Notes under the pieces: model-generated
What the model was told of the DNA's origin: nothing
Databases searched by the model: none
Seen by the model: the letters and a program-made list of their open reading frames with translations, nothing else
Program-made: the position numbers and the translations under genes
In this document: one piece after another, positions 15,330 to 22,259 of the stretch
How the letters are laid out: each line of letters opens with the position of its first letter
Numbering within the stretch: the stretch's first letter is position 1
Origin: Rhabdothermincola sp037478855
GTDB taxonomy: Bacteria; Actinomycetota; Acidimicrobiia; Acidimicrobiales; Acidimicrobilacustridaceae
Direction: 5' to 3'
Assembly (NCBI GenBank): GCA_037478855.1
Contig: JBBFLY010000048.1
Coordinates: forward strand, 1 to 22,259
DNA length: 22,259 nt

Positions 15330-15335
15330 AGCATA
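15330..15335 (-). promoter_or_regulatory. Candidate -10 box of a leaderless TetR transcript
   Basis: TATGCT on the minus strand ends 6 bp before the GTG start. A weak -35-like CTGAAG is about 18 bp further upstream. Actinobacterial leaderless genes typically have a TANNNT box at this distance. The site is in the 52-bp gap after the transporter stop. Confidence 0.45.
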
Positions 15336-15375
15336 CCCGGAGGGTTCCGCGCCTTCAGGGGTGGGAGCGTGCCGA

Positions 15376-16797
15376 TCAGCGGGCGTCGGAGCGCGAGGTG
15401 TCGCGGCGCCGCTCGATGAGCGATGCGATGGTCGCCGAGCCGTCGAGCTGATGGCCGTGCTTGAGGGTGTCGATGCGCTGTGCCGTGTAGATCGAGCGGT
15501 GTGAGGAGCAGATGTACGCGACGGTGCAGGCGATCGCGAGAGGAACCAGCGGGCCGACGCCGAACAGCTCCAGTCCCATGATCGTGCAGGCGAGCGGTGT
15601 GTTGGCCGCGGCCGCGAAGACGGCGACGAAGCCGATCGCCGCGGCCAGCGGCAGGGGCAGTCCGAGCAGCCGGCCCATCGTGGCCCCCAGGGTGGCCCCG
15701 ATCACGAACAGGGGGGTGACCTCCCCACCTTGGAACCCGGATCCGAGGGTGAGCGCGGTGAACAGCAGCTTCAGCGCGAAGGCGAACAGCACGACGTTGG
15801 CCGCGCCCGCCAGCGAGTCGGTGATGAGCGGGATCGACAGACCCAGGTAGTCACGGGTGCCGAGCGCGAAGGTGAGCCCGACCAACGCCACCCCGCCGAG
15901 GAAGGGTCGCAGCGGGGGATAGGGGACCGCTCTCGCGAACAGGCGCTTGAGCCCATGGGTCAGCTCTACGAAGAGCACGGCACACAACCCGAACGCCACA
16001 CCGGCAACGACGACCTTGCCGACCACCGCCGGCGTGAGCTCGACCGCGTCGAGCACGGGAGTGGGGGTGTGGTGGATGCCGAGCGCGCGGACCACACGGT
16101 CACCGGTGATGGCAGCGGCGAGCGCGGGGACGAGCGCGTCATGCCGGAGTCGTCCGACCGACTGCACCTCGAGCGCGAACACGCAGCCCGCCAGTGGCAC
16201 ACCGAAGACTGCACCGAAGCCCCCCGCGATCGCGGTGACCAGCATGAGGCGTCGGTCACGCGGACCCATGTGGGTCACCCGGGAGAACCAGTCGGTCAGC
16301 CCGCCAGACATCTGGATGGCCGTCCCCTCGCGCCCCGCGGAGCCGCCGAGGAGGTGGGTGATGATCGTGCCGAGATAGATCAGCGGAGCCATGCGGCGCG
16401 GCAGCCACGCCTTCGGCTCGTGGATCTCATCGATGATGAGGTTGTTGCCCTGCGCGGCCGGCCCCGCCCAGTGGTGGTAGAGGAGCCCAACCACCAGGCC
16501 GCCGAGCGGCAGGAGGAGCAGCAGCCACGGCGTCGACTCCCGGGTCTGGGTCGCCCACTCCAAGCTGACGAGGAACACGGCGCCCGCGAGGCCCGCGAGC
16601 ACCCCGACCAGCGCACCAAGCGCGCTCCACCGCAGCAGGAACCCCACCAGGTCGATCACCTCCCGCACGTCGAACCGGACGGCGTCCACGGCTCGTCGAG
16701 CGATCCCGGCGACCTGAGCGGTGGGGGAGGTGTCTCGGGCCTGGTCGCTCCGGGTCGCGCTTCGCCACTCGCGGGTTGATCGGTGTGGGTCTCGCAC
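15376..16797 (-). CDS. eriCF: CLC-type fluoride/proton antiporter (CLC-F clade), under a fluoride riboswitch
   Basis: 473 residues from the GTG at 16797, which has AGAGGAG at 16803-16809. It is a CLC membrane protein with about ten or more hydrophobic helices. Selectivity-filter regions are GNNLIIDEIH (117-126, where chloride CLCs have GSGIP), GSAGREGT (152-159, with the gating glutamate E157), GSGFQGGEVTP (352-362), and SIYTAQR with Y437. Loss of the GSGIP serine region together with GREG is known of CLC-F exporters, which expel fluoride in exchange for protons. The riboswitch upstream makes this assignment much stronger. There is no cytoplasmic CBS domain pair. The frame is open upstream to 16956, but that segment encodes the riboswitch and has no homology, so I use the GTG. 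TetR follows 52 bp downstream with its own promoter. Confidence 0.92.
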   Translation of the reverse strand: MRDPHRSTREWRSATRSDQARDTSPTAQVAGIARRAVDAVRFDVREVIDLVGFLLRWSALGALVGVLAGLAGAVFLVSLEWATQTRESTPWLLLLLPLGGLVVGLLYHHWAGPAAQGNNLIIDEIHEPKAWLPRRMAPLIYLGTIITHLLGGSAGREGTAIQMSGGLTDWFSRVTHMGPRDRRLMLVTAIAGGFGAVFGVPLAGCVFALEVQSVGRLRHDALVPALAAAITGDRVVRALGIHHTPTPVLDAVELTPAVVGKVVVAGVAFGLCAVLFVELTHGLKRLFARAVPYPPLRPFLGGVALVGLTFALGTRDYLGLSIPLITDSLAGAANVVLFAFALKLLFTALTLGSGFQGGEVTPLFVIGATLGATMGRLLGLPLPLAAAIGFVAVFAAAANTPLACTIMGLELFGVGPLVPLAIACTVAYICSSHRSIYTAQRIDTLKHGHQLDGSATIASLIERRRDTSRSDAR

Positions 16798-16812
16798 CTC
16801 GTCTCCTCTACC
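16795..16812 (-). promoter_or_regulatory. Ribosome binding site complementary to the riboswitch 3' strand
   Basis: On the minus strand GGTAGAGGAG (16812 to 16803) precedes the GTG by 5 bases. GGTAG and GAG match the CTCCTACC at the end of the aptamer, apart from a two-base bulge. Base pairing would hide the Shine-Dalgarno sequence. This site also fixes the transporter start at 16797. Confidence 0.65.
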
Positions 16813-16889
16813 TGCCCCTGACGCGCCGTGCGGCTGGCCCGCTCCGTGCGGAGGTCGCGGCTCGAGCGGTGTGCGCACTGCGCTGGTTC

Positions 16890-16937
16890 GGTAGGAGCTA
16901 TCAGCCCGAGGGCGGTTCCGGCGAGCCCCATCGCCGT
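16890..16937 (-). ncRNA. Fluoride riboswitch (crcB motif)
   Basis: Read on the minus strand: GGCGATGG, a GGGGCT loop, CGCC, GGAACC, a short stem GCC-CTCG-GGC, then CTGATAGCTCCTACC. This is the crcB-motif aptamer. GGCG (16935-16932) pairs with CGCC (16923-16920). The loop GGGGCU (16929-16924) can form the pseudoknot with AGCUCC (16899-16894), six pairs with one G-U. In the Bacillus cereus riboswitch the same pseudoknot is GGAGU/ACUCC, so the pair co-varies. The motif starts about 138 bp upstream of the transporter GTG and ends 93 bp before it. Known members bind F- with three Mg2+ ions and turn on fluoride-resistance genes. Confidence 0.93.
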
Positions 16938-16943
16938 GACCAC

Positions 16944-16949
16944 ATCGTA
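16944..16949 (-). promoter_or_regulatory. Candidate -10 box of the riboswitch transcript
   Basis: TACGAT on the minus strand lies 8 bp upstream of the first GGCGATGG base of the aptamer, so transcription would begin at the aptamer's edge. I see no good -35 match, and the call rests on position and the TANNNT form. Confidence 0.4.
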
Positions 16950-17038
16950 GTGCCAACCGGCGGCGGGGAGGATGTTCGTCGTGCGGTCGATCGGCTGAGT
17001 TCCCGAGAACCGACGTTGCGGGCGTTGGAGTCGCGACC

Positions 17039-18247
17039 TCAGCCGGTGAAGCGGGGGTTGGTGCTCACGGCGGGTGGTGTCGCTGCGGCCGCACCCGATC
17101 CGCTGGTCGTCGTGGTCGACGCGCGTCGCAGCGCCGCGGCCAGACGCTCACGCACCGCGTGGTACGCGGGCTTGGGTTGGAAGCTGTCGTCGAACAGCAG
17201 CGGTCTCGTCGGCGTGGGGAAGATCCCCAGCGCGTCGAGCCAGGTGCTGGCGTCGGTCAGCCCCCAGGTCGTGATCTCACGGCAGCCCGCCACCGCCAGA
17301 CAGGCGTCGACGATTCGTGCATAGGCTTCGGCCTGCTTGACGAGGGCGTCCGGGTCGGTGGGGGCGGTGGGGATGTCGAGCTCGGTGATGGCGACCTCAA
17401 GACCCAGGTCGGTGAAGTCACGGAGCTGGGCCTGCAGGGTCGTCGGGTCAGGGGCCGCGACCCCCAGCCGGTGCATCTGGAGGCCCACGCCGTGGACGGG
17501 CACGCCCTCGGCGATGAGGTCGCGAAGCATCGCGACGAGCGCCGCGTGCTTCCCGGGCACCCAGTCGGTGCCGTACTCGTTGAGCCACAGCTCGGCGTCA
17601 GGGTCGACCTCGTGCGCAGTGCGGAATGCGTCGGCCACCCAGCCCGGTCCGAGCACCTCCCAGAACACGCTGTCGGACGGGCCGGTGCCCACCGAAGCGA
17701 GCGGCTCGTTCACCACGTCCCAGCGGTGGATGCGCCCGCGATAGCGGGTCATCACGGTCTCGATCTGCTCGGTGACCCGAGCCCGAAGCTCGTCCGGGTC
17801 AGTGATCGCTCGCACCCAGGCGGGCGTGTAGGAGTCCTGAGCCCACACCAGGGTGTGCCCCCGCACCTCGAGCCCGTGCGCTTCAGCGAAGGCGACGACC
17901 GCGTCGGCGGGACCGAACTCCCAGGCCCCCGGCGAGGCCTGCACCGTGTACCACTTCAGCGCGTTCTCCGGTGTGACCGAGTTGAACTCGCGGGCCAGCG
18001 TGGTGGCGTAGGGCCCCGGGGTGATCTGGTGCGGCTCAGCGGTCGCGCCGACGCGAAGCCCGAGAGCGTCGGCCAGCTCGCGAAGGGTGCAGCTCGCGGG
18101 CTCCGTGGGGTCGCAGACGCCGGCCGCAGCGCTCGGGAGACCACGCGGTGGCAGCCCGACCGTGGCCGCCAGGACGGTGACCATCAGCCCCAGCGCGCCG
18201 ACGAGCGCGACGATGATGGCCCCGACACCGGACGCTCGTGACCGCAT
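17039..18247 (-). CDS. Secreted GH10 endo-1,4-beta-xylanase
   Basis: 402 residues from the ATG at 18247. The N-terminus (MRSRASGVGAIIVALVGALG...) is a signal peptide or signal anchor; an Ala-rich SAAAG near 39-43 is a plausible cleavage site. The GH10 TIM barrel follows: FNSVTPENALKWY (88-100), GHTLVWAQ (130-137), the acid/base E181 in WDVVNEP, and the nucleophile E289 in ITELDI. These retaining catalytic residues define an endoxylanase. GHTLVWHSQ is usual; here the WHSQ part is WAQ, with one residue fewer and the His missing. The C-terminus is a Ser/Thr/Ala/Pro-rich tail (about 376-402) without a carbohydrate-binding module. The frame opens further upstream to 18400, but that segment overlaps the preceding gene and lacks homology. 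It begins 10 bp after the stop of the small upstream gene. Confidence 0.9.
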   Translation of the reverse strand: MRSRASGVGAIIVALVGALGLMVTVLAATVGLPPRGLPSAAAGVCDPTEPASCTLRELADALGLRVGATAEPHQITPGPYATTLAREFNSVTPENALKWYTVQASPGAWEFGPADAVVAFAEAHGLEVRGHTLVWAQDSYTPAWVRAITDPDELRARVTEQIETVMTRYRGRIHRWDVVNEPLASVGTGPSDSVFWEVLGPGWVADAFRTAHEVDPDAELWLNEYGTDWVPGKHAALVAMLRDLIAEGVPVHGVGLQMHRLGVAAPDPTTLQAQLRDFTDLGLEVAITELDIPTAPTDPDALVKQAEAYARIVDACLAVAGCREITTWGLTDASTWLDALGIFPTPTRPLLFDDSFQPKPAYHAVRERLAAALRRASTTTTSGSGAAAATPPAVSTNPRFTG

Positions 18248-18257
18248 GGCGACTCGG

Positions 18258-18581
18258 TCAGGTGTCCCGCTCGGGTGTGGCGCTGAGAGCGGCCAACAGC
18301 TCCGCGTGCTCCGGGTCGATGCTCGGCCCGTAGGCCGATACGACGATGCCCCGACGTCCCCAGTCGGGGCACGAGACGCCGAGCACGATCGCCTCGTCAT
18401 CGGGATCGCTCATCCCTTCGAAGCGAAAGGTGTGGTCGACCCGCGCGCCGGCGAGATCGTGCAGGCCGGACTCGGCGTCGGTGCGCAACCCCTCGGGGCT
18501 CAGCTCGAAGTCGTCGCGGTAGCCCCACGATCGCAACAGCTCGATCGCCTCGGCGACCGTCTCGGGTGGGTTCCGGGTCAT
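18258..18581 (-). CDS. Small conserved protein of unknown function
   Basis: 107 residues from the ATG at 18581; a GTG at 18590 would add three. The text TVAEAIELLRSWGYRDDFELSPEGL ... VDHTFRFEGMSDPDDEAIVLGVSCPDWGRRGIVVSAYG resembles a widespread small family. That family is often labelled phosphoribosylpyrophosphate synthetase in databases, but it lacks any PRPP synthetase motif and is better treated as unknown. The pattern FRFEGM.DPDDE is its core. There is no signal peptide, so the protein is cytoplasmic. It is followed 10 bp later by the xylanase gene, and co-transcription is likely. A TAGGCT at 18597-18592 is 10 bp upstream of the ATG, supporting the ATG over the GTG. Confidence 0.75.
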   Translation of the reverse strand: MTRNPPETVAEAIELLRSWGYRDDFELSPEGLRTDAESGLHDLAGARVDHTFRFEGMSDPDDEAIVLGVSCPDWGRRGIVVSAYGPSIDPEHAELLAALSATPERDT

Positions 18582-18591
18582 CGTGTACACG

Positions 18592-18597
18592 AGCCTA
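18592..18597 (-). promoter_or_regulatory. Candidate -10 box upstream of the small gene/xylanase pair
   Basis: TAGGCT on the minus strand lies 10 bp before the ATG at 18581. A start site just downstream would exclude the GTG at 18590 as a start codon. No -35 is evident. Confidence 0.3.
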
Positions 18598-18740
18598 TGC
18601 GCCTCGCGTCCTGTGCGGTCGGCGGACGACCGCTTCGACGCGGATCAGCCCGGTCCACCGACCGCGGACCGTCCTCCTCGCAGGTCGCTGTGGACGTCAA
18701 GCTGTCGAGAGCGAGCTGAGCTGGGGACCCGCGGCAGCGT

Positions 18741-20183
18741 CTACTGGCCCTGACCCCTGCTGAAGCCGGGGACACCATCGAACGCGTAGAGGCCCTCGGT
18801 CTTGACCGGCTCCAGGCCGGCCTCGGCAAGCCGGCGCTGCAGCTCGATCACCTCGAGCGCGGTTGTCGTCCCGCCGTCAGGGGCGAGGAAGCGGCAGCGC
18901 CAATGATCGGTGGTGAGCGTCTCGGGTGCCCCACCCGGCCACACCTTCTGCCCACGGTTCGAGATCATCTCAAGCGTCAGACCCTCGCCAGCGGCGGCGA
19001 GCAGCCGCTCGGCGAGCGTCTCCGGATCGCCGTCCTGCCAGTGCAGGAAGATGTCGATACCGAGCTGGGTCTTGACCGCCGCCGGGGTCGCGGAGGTCTT
19101 GACCTCGATGGGTGCCTCGGAGCGGTAGTGCACCGCCGGCAGGGTCTTCGGCTCCAGGCCCATCCGCTCGATCACCGCGTCGGCGAAGGCTCGCGTGCCC
19201 ACCTTCTGGCTCGAGACGCCTTCCTCGTAGATGTCGTAGGTGTGGATGCCGTCCTCGATGGTGCGCAGCCAGGCGTTGTGGACGCGGGTGGCGGCGTCGC
19301 CCTGACCGATGTGGACAAGCATCTGCACCGCGGCGAGCAGCAGGCCTGACGGGTTGGCGAGATCCTGACCCGCCCGGCGGGGGGCCGAGCCATGGATGGC
19401 CTCGAACATCGCCATCTGGTGGCCGATGTTGGCGCTGCCGGCGAGGCCGACCGAGCCAGCGATCTGGGCGGCGACGTCGGAGAGGATGTCGCCGTAGAGG
19501 TTCGGCAGCACGACGACGTCGAACGCCTCTGGGGTGTCGGCGAGCTTGGCGGCCCCGATGTCGACGATCCAGTGCTCGGACTCGATGTCGGGGTAGTCGG
19601 CGGCGACCTCGTCGAAGACCCGATGGAAGAGCCCGTCGGTCATCTTCATGATGTTGTCCTTGGTGAACGCGGTCACCTTCCGACGGCCGTGGGCCCGGGC
19701 GTACTCGAACGCGTACCGGCAGATCCGCTCACAGCCCGGCCGGCTGATCAGCTTGAGGCACTGGATGACCTCGTCGGTCTGGCGATGCTCGATGCCGGCG
19801 TAGAGGTCCTCTTCGTTCTCCCGCACGATCACCACGTCCATCCCCGGGTGCTTGGTGGCGACGAAGGGGGCGTAGGCGACGCACGGGCGGATGTTGGCGA
19901 ACAGCCCGAAGGTCTTGCGGATCGTGACGTTGAGGCTCTTGAACCCGCCCCCCTGCGGCGTGGTGATCGGGGCCTTGAGGAACACCCGGGTGCGGCGCAG
20001 CGACTCGAGCGCGTCGGGCTTGATGCCCGCCGGGAAGCCCTGGTTGTAGACGGACTCGCCGATCTCGATCTCTTCGATCTCGAGCGCGGCACCTCCGGCT
20101 TCGATGATCCGCAGCGTCGCGTCCATGATCTCGGGGCCGATCCCGTCGCCGCGGGCCACGGTGATGGGGGTGGGCACGGTCAT
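18741..20183 (-). CDS. icd: NADP-dependent isocitrate dehydrogenase
   Basis: 480 residues. It catalyses oxidative decarboxylation of isocitrate to 2-oxoglutarate in the TCA cycle. The N-terminus ITVARGDGIGPEIMDATLRI is the family start. SLNVTIRKTFGLFANIRP (83-100) carries the isocitrate-binding Ser, Asn and Arg residues. Other family features are ENEEDLYAGIEH (122-133), TKDNIMK (174-180), NLYGDILSD (228-236) and HGSAPRRAGQDLANPSG (264-280). The extended C-terminal domain (about 350-480), with QLGIDIFLHW, is that of the Thermus/Rickettsia-type homodimeric enzymes, longer than the E. coli protein. The ATG has AGGAGG 7 bp upstream (20190-20195). It is cytoplasmic, with flanking gaps of 150 bp and 142 bp, and is probably monocistronic. 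Confidence 0.94.
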   Translation of the reverse strand: MTVPTPITVARGDGIGPEIMDATLRIIEAGGAALEIEEIEIGESVYNQGFPAGIKPDALESLRRTRVFLKAPITTPQGGGFKSLNVTIRKTFGLFANIRPCVAYAPFVATKHPGMDVVIVRENEEDLYAGIEHRQTDEVIQCLKLISRPGCERICRYAFEYARAHGRRKVTAFTKDNIMKMTDGLFHRVFDEVAADYPDIESEHWIVDIGAAKLADTPEAFDVVVLPNLYGDILSDVAAQIAGSVGLAGSANIGHQMAMFEAIHGSAPRRAGQDLANPSGLLLAAVQMLVHIGQGDAATRVHNAWLRTIEDGIHTYDIYEEGVSSQKVGTRAFADAVIERMGLEPKTLPAVHYRSEAPIEVKTSATPAAVKTQLGIDIFLHWQDGDPETLAERLLAAAGEGLTLEMISNRGQKVWPGGAPETLTTDHWRCRFLAPDGGTTTALEVIELQRRLAEAGLEPVKTEGLYAFDGVPGFSRGQGQ

Positions 20184-20325
20184 GGTGGTCCTCCTGGGTC
20201 GCTGCGACGTCTGTGCTCGACCGACGATAACAGACCCCCCTACAGCGCTCCGCCGGCCCGACCCGGACCCTCTTCGTGCTCCGAGTGCGACCCGGGTGGC
20301 CTCGGCCGACCGTGAGGGGCCGGGG

Positions 20326-21972
20326 CTACCCGGCGGGCGCGCCGAGGTCGAGGAGGGGGTCGATGCCGTCGAGGCGGTCGGCGTGGTGGGCGATCACGAT
20401 GGTGGTGCGACCGGCCCGGTGCCGGCGCACGGCGGCGAGCACGGCCCGCTCGGTGGCGGCGTCGAGGTGGGCGGTGGCCTCGTCGAGCACCAGGATGGGT
20501 GTCTCCGCGAGCAGCGCCCGGGCGATGAGGAGCCGTTGGCGCTCCCCGCCGCTGAGGCGCACCCCGTCTTCACCGAGACGGCTGGCGTAGCCGTCGGGCA
20601 GGGCCGCCACCACGTCGTGCACGTCGGCCACCCGGCAGGCGGCCTCGAGGGTGGCGTCGTCGGCGTCGGGGGCGGCGAGGCGCAGGTTGTCGGCCACGGT
20701 GGTGTCGAAGAGGTGGTCGTGCTGGGCGACGACCGTGATCACTCCCCGCACGTCCTCGGCCCGGTAGTCGTGCAGGTCCCGGCCGCCGAGGCGGATCTCG
20801 CCGGTGGTGTAGTCCCGGAACCGCACGAGCAGGGATGTGAGCGTGGACTTGCCCGAGCCGCTCGGCCCGACGATCCCGGCCCAGGACCCAGCCGGGACCG
20901 CCCACGACAGCCCGTCCAGCACCGGAGGCCCGTCAGGCGGGTAGGCGAAGCACAGCCCGTCGATCTCCAGATCGAAGGCTGTGGGCGGTGGTGCCGGATC
21001 GTCCGGGTCGGTGACCTCGGGGGTGGCGTCAACGAGCTCGAACAGCCGCTCGGCGGCGGCGCGGCTGCGGTCCGCCTCCGCGAAGGCGGCCCCGAGGGGA
21101 GCCACGGCCTCGAACGCGGCGATGGCCGTGAGGGGCGCCACGGCCAGCAGCACCCGATCGAGGGTCCCGACGGTGACCAGGGGGATCGCCAGCGAGACGA
21201 CGGTGAGCGCCGCCAGGCCGGTGCACAGCACGGCGAGGCCCTCGGCGCTGGCGCGCACCAGCCCGATCCGTCGCTCCCGGCGGGCGAGGTCGTCGGTGAT
21301 GTCGGCCAGACGGGCGAGCTGGGCGTCCTCGGCGCCGGCGGCCACGAGCTCCGCGAGGCCCTGGACGGTGTCGACGATGACGGTGTGCACGGCGACGCGC
21401 CCCTCCACCGTCGCCTGTGCCGCCGGGCGGGCCACGGTACGGGCGGTGAGCGGCAGGACCACACCGGTGAGCACGAGGAAGGCACCGAGAGCGAGGCCGA
21501 GCCGCACGTCGAGCGCGCCGAGGATCCCGACGGTGAGCACCACCGTGGCCGCTGCGGCCACGGGCGGGACGAGCACCCGCAGGTAGAACTGCTGGAGCGT
21601 GTCGATGTCGGCACCGATGCGGGTGAACAGGTCGCCGCTGTGACGGTCGGCGAGCCGGGCGGGAGCCAGCGGCTCAATCGCTCGGTAGAACCAGACCCGC
21701 AGGCGGGTGAGGATCCGGAACGTGGCGAGGTGGCCCACGTAGCGCTCGCCGTAGCGGGACCCGGCCCGCAGCACGGCGAAGAACCGCACCCCGGTGATAG
21801 CCAGCGCCAGGCCGGCGGTGGAGCTCACCACCGCCGCCTTCGAGATCAGGTAGGCCGAGAAGGCGGTCAGCGCCACGTTGGCGCCGAGCGTGGCGAAGGC
21901 GAGCAGGCAGGTCAGCGCCAGCCACCAGCGGAACGGCCCGGCCAAGCGCACGAGGCGGGTGAGGGTGCTCAC
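20326..21972 (-). CDS. cydC: Thiol/heme ABC exporter subunit CydC
   Basis: 548 residues from a GTG. CydDC is a heterodimeric ABC exporter of glutathione/cysteine (and implicated in heme handling) needed for cytochrome bd assembly. Residues 1-300 hold six membrane helices with the family-typical SAYLISKAAV and GERYVGHLATFRILTRLR. The nucleotide-binding domain has Walker A GPSGSGKST (369-377), the Q-loop VAQHDH, signature LSGGERQR (473-480), Walker B ILVLDEAT (493-500) and the H-loop H529 in IAHHAD. It overlaps the upstream cydD stop by 4 bp (GTGA), so the two are translationally coupled. The cydAB genes are not in the window. Confidence 0.93.
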   Translation of the reverse strand: MSTLTRLVRLAGPFRWWLALTCLLAFATLGANVALTAFSAYLISKAAVVSSTAGLALAITGVRFFAVLRAGSRYGERYVGHLATFRILTRLRVWFYRAIEPLAPARLADRHSGDLFTRIGADIDTLQQFYLRVLVPPVAAAATVVLTVGILGALDVRLGLALGAFLVLTGVVLPLTARTVARPAAQATVEGRVAVHTVIVDTVQGLAELVAAGAEDAQLARLADITDDLARRERRIGLVRASAEGLAVLCTGLAALTVVSLAIPLVTVGTLDRVLLAVAPLTAIAAFEAVAPLGAAFAEADRSRAAAERLFELVDATPEVTDPDDPAPPPTAFDLEIDGLCFAYPPDGPPVLDGLSWAVPAGSWAGIVGPSGSGKSTLTSLLVRFRDYTTGEIRLGGRDLHDYRAEDVRGVITVVAQHDHLFDTTVADNLRLAAPDADDATLEAACRVADVHDVVAALPDGYASRLGEDGVRLSGGERQRLLIARALLAETPILVLDEATAHLDAATERAVLAAVRRHRAGRTTIVIAHHADRLDGIDPLLDLGAPAG

Positions 21973-22259
21973 CGGCGTTCCTCCCCGGCGCTGTCGGGGC
22001 CGACCGATGTGCCGTCGACGACCCGTCCGTCGACGAGGGTGACGGTGCGATCGGCACGGGCGGCGGTGGCCGGGCGGTGGGCGATCACCAGGGTGGTGCG
22101 CCCAATCGTCAACCGCTCGAAGGCGTCGAGCACCGACGCCTCAGTGACCGGGTCGAGGTTGGCGGTGAACTCGTCGAGCACCAGGTACGCGGGATCGCGC
22201 AGCACCGCCCGAGCGATGGCGATCCGCTGACGCTGCCCGGCGCTGAGGCGCAGCGCGCC
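21969..22259 (-). CDS. cydD: CydD, C-terminal part, cut by the window edge
   Basis: The 96 visible residues are the end of an ABC ATPase domain: signature LSAGQRQR, ARA, Walker B YLVLDEFTANLD, and the H-loop VIAHRP. LSAGQ in place of LSGGQ is typical of CydD. It ends in GEERR with its stop overlapping the cydC start. The N-terminal membrane domain and Walker A lie beyond 22259, so completeness cannot be judged. It partners CydC. Confidence 0.88.
   Translation of the reverse strand, partial: GALRLSAGQRQRIAIARAVLRDPAYLVLDEFTANLDPVTEASVLDAFERLTIGRTTLVIAHRPATAARADRTVTLVDGRVVDGTSVGPDSAGEERR

Noticed and set aside
16798..16956. N-terminal extension of the CLC transporter to 16956
   Set aside because: This segment is the fluoride riboswitch and leader, and the Shine-Dalgarno sequence points to the GTG at 16797.
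18248..18400. N-terminal extension of the xylanase to 18400
   Set aside because: It overlaps the small conserved gene on the same strand and would place residues before a clear signal peptide.
20104..22230. 708-residue open frame on the plus strand
   Set aside because: Antisense to cydC/cydD, very rich in Gly, Glu, Val and Arg; a shadow of GC-rich third positions.

Overview
The window is GC-rich DNA (third codon positions are strongly G/C, so long mirror ORFs run opposite most genes). Frequent GTG starts, possible leaderless promoters and gene content suggest an actinobacterium, perhaps of the Acidimicrobiia. That lineage call is inference; there is no rRNA or other taxonomic marker here.

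Layout. (1) 1-991: the 5' two-thirds of an IS256/mutator-family transposase gene, whose recognisable homology stops near position 77, then about 280 bp of non-coding DNA. (2) 992-2395: a secreted protein made of about five Ig-like repeats. (3) 2420-9673, minus strand: a GH31 alpha-glycosidase, an SRPBCC protein, an AMP-forming acyl-CoA synthetase, a secreted or lipid-anchored esterase of the PHB-depolymerase/LpqC type, and a carotenoid-oxygenase-family enzyme. (4) 9835-13829, plus strand: a Rieske non-heme iron oxygenase translationally coupled to a lipoprotein, then a second, divergent carotenoid-oxygenase-family enzyme. (5) 13876-16797, minus strand: a SAM methyltransferase, a TetR regulator and a CLC-type anion transporter. 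The transporter is preceded by a fluoride riboswitch, which makes it a CLC-F fluoride/proton antiporter. (6) 17039-18581, minus strand: a secreted GH10 xylanase behind a small conserved protein. (7) 18741-20183, minus strand: isocitrate dehydrogenase. (8) 20326-22259, minus strand: cydC and the 3' end of cydD.

How the genes may work together. The best supported regulatory unit is the fluoride riboswitch with its transporter. The 3' strand of the aptamer is complementary to the transporter's own Shine-Dalgarno region, which predicts fluoride-dependent translation. The most intriguing metabolic unit is the divergent block at 8216-13829: two carotenoid-oxygenase-family enzymes around a Rieske oxygenase and a lipoprotein, with inverted repeats in both intergenic regions. 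Together with the nearby acyl-CoA synthetase, esterase, GH10 and GH31 genes it could be a pathway for a plant-derived compound (stilbenoid, phenylpropanoid or apocarotenoid, plus hemicellulose), but no substrate can be read from sequence.

Non-coding DNA. No gap exceeds 300 bp. The longer ones (711-991, 11868-12107, 16798-17038, 14536-14705) hold the sites listed below. I saw no tRNA, rRNA, CRISPR array or replication origin.
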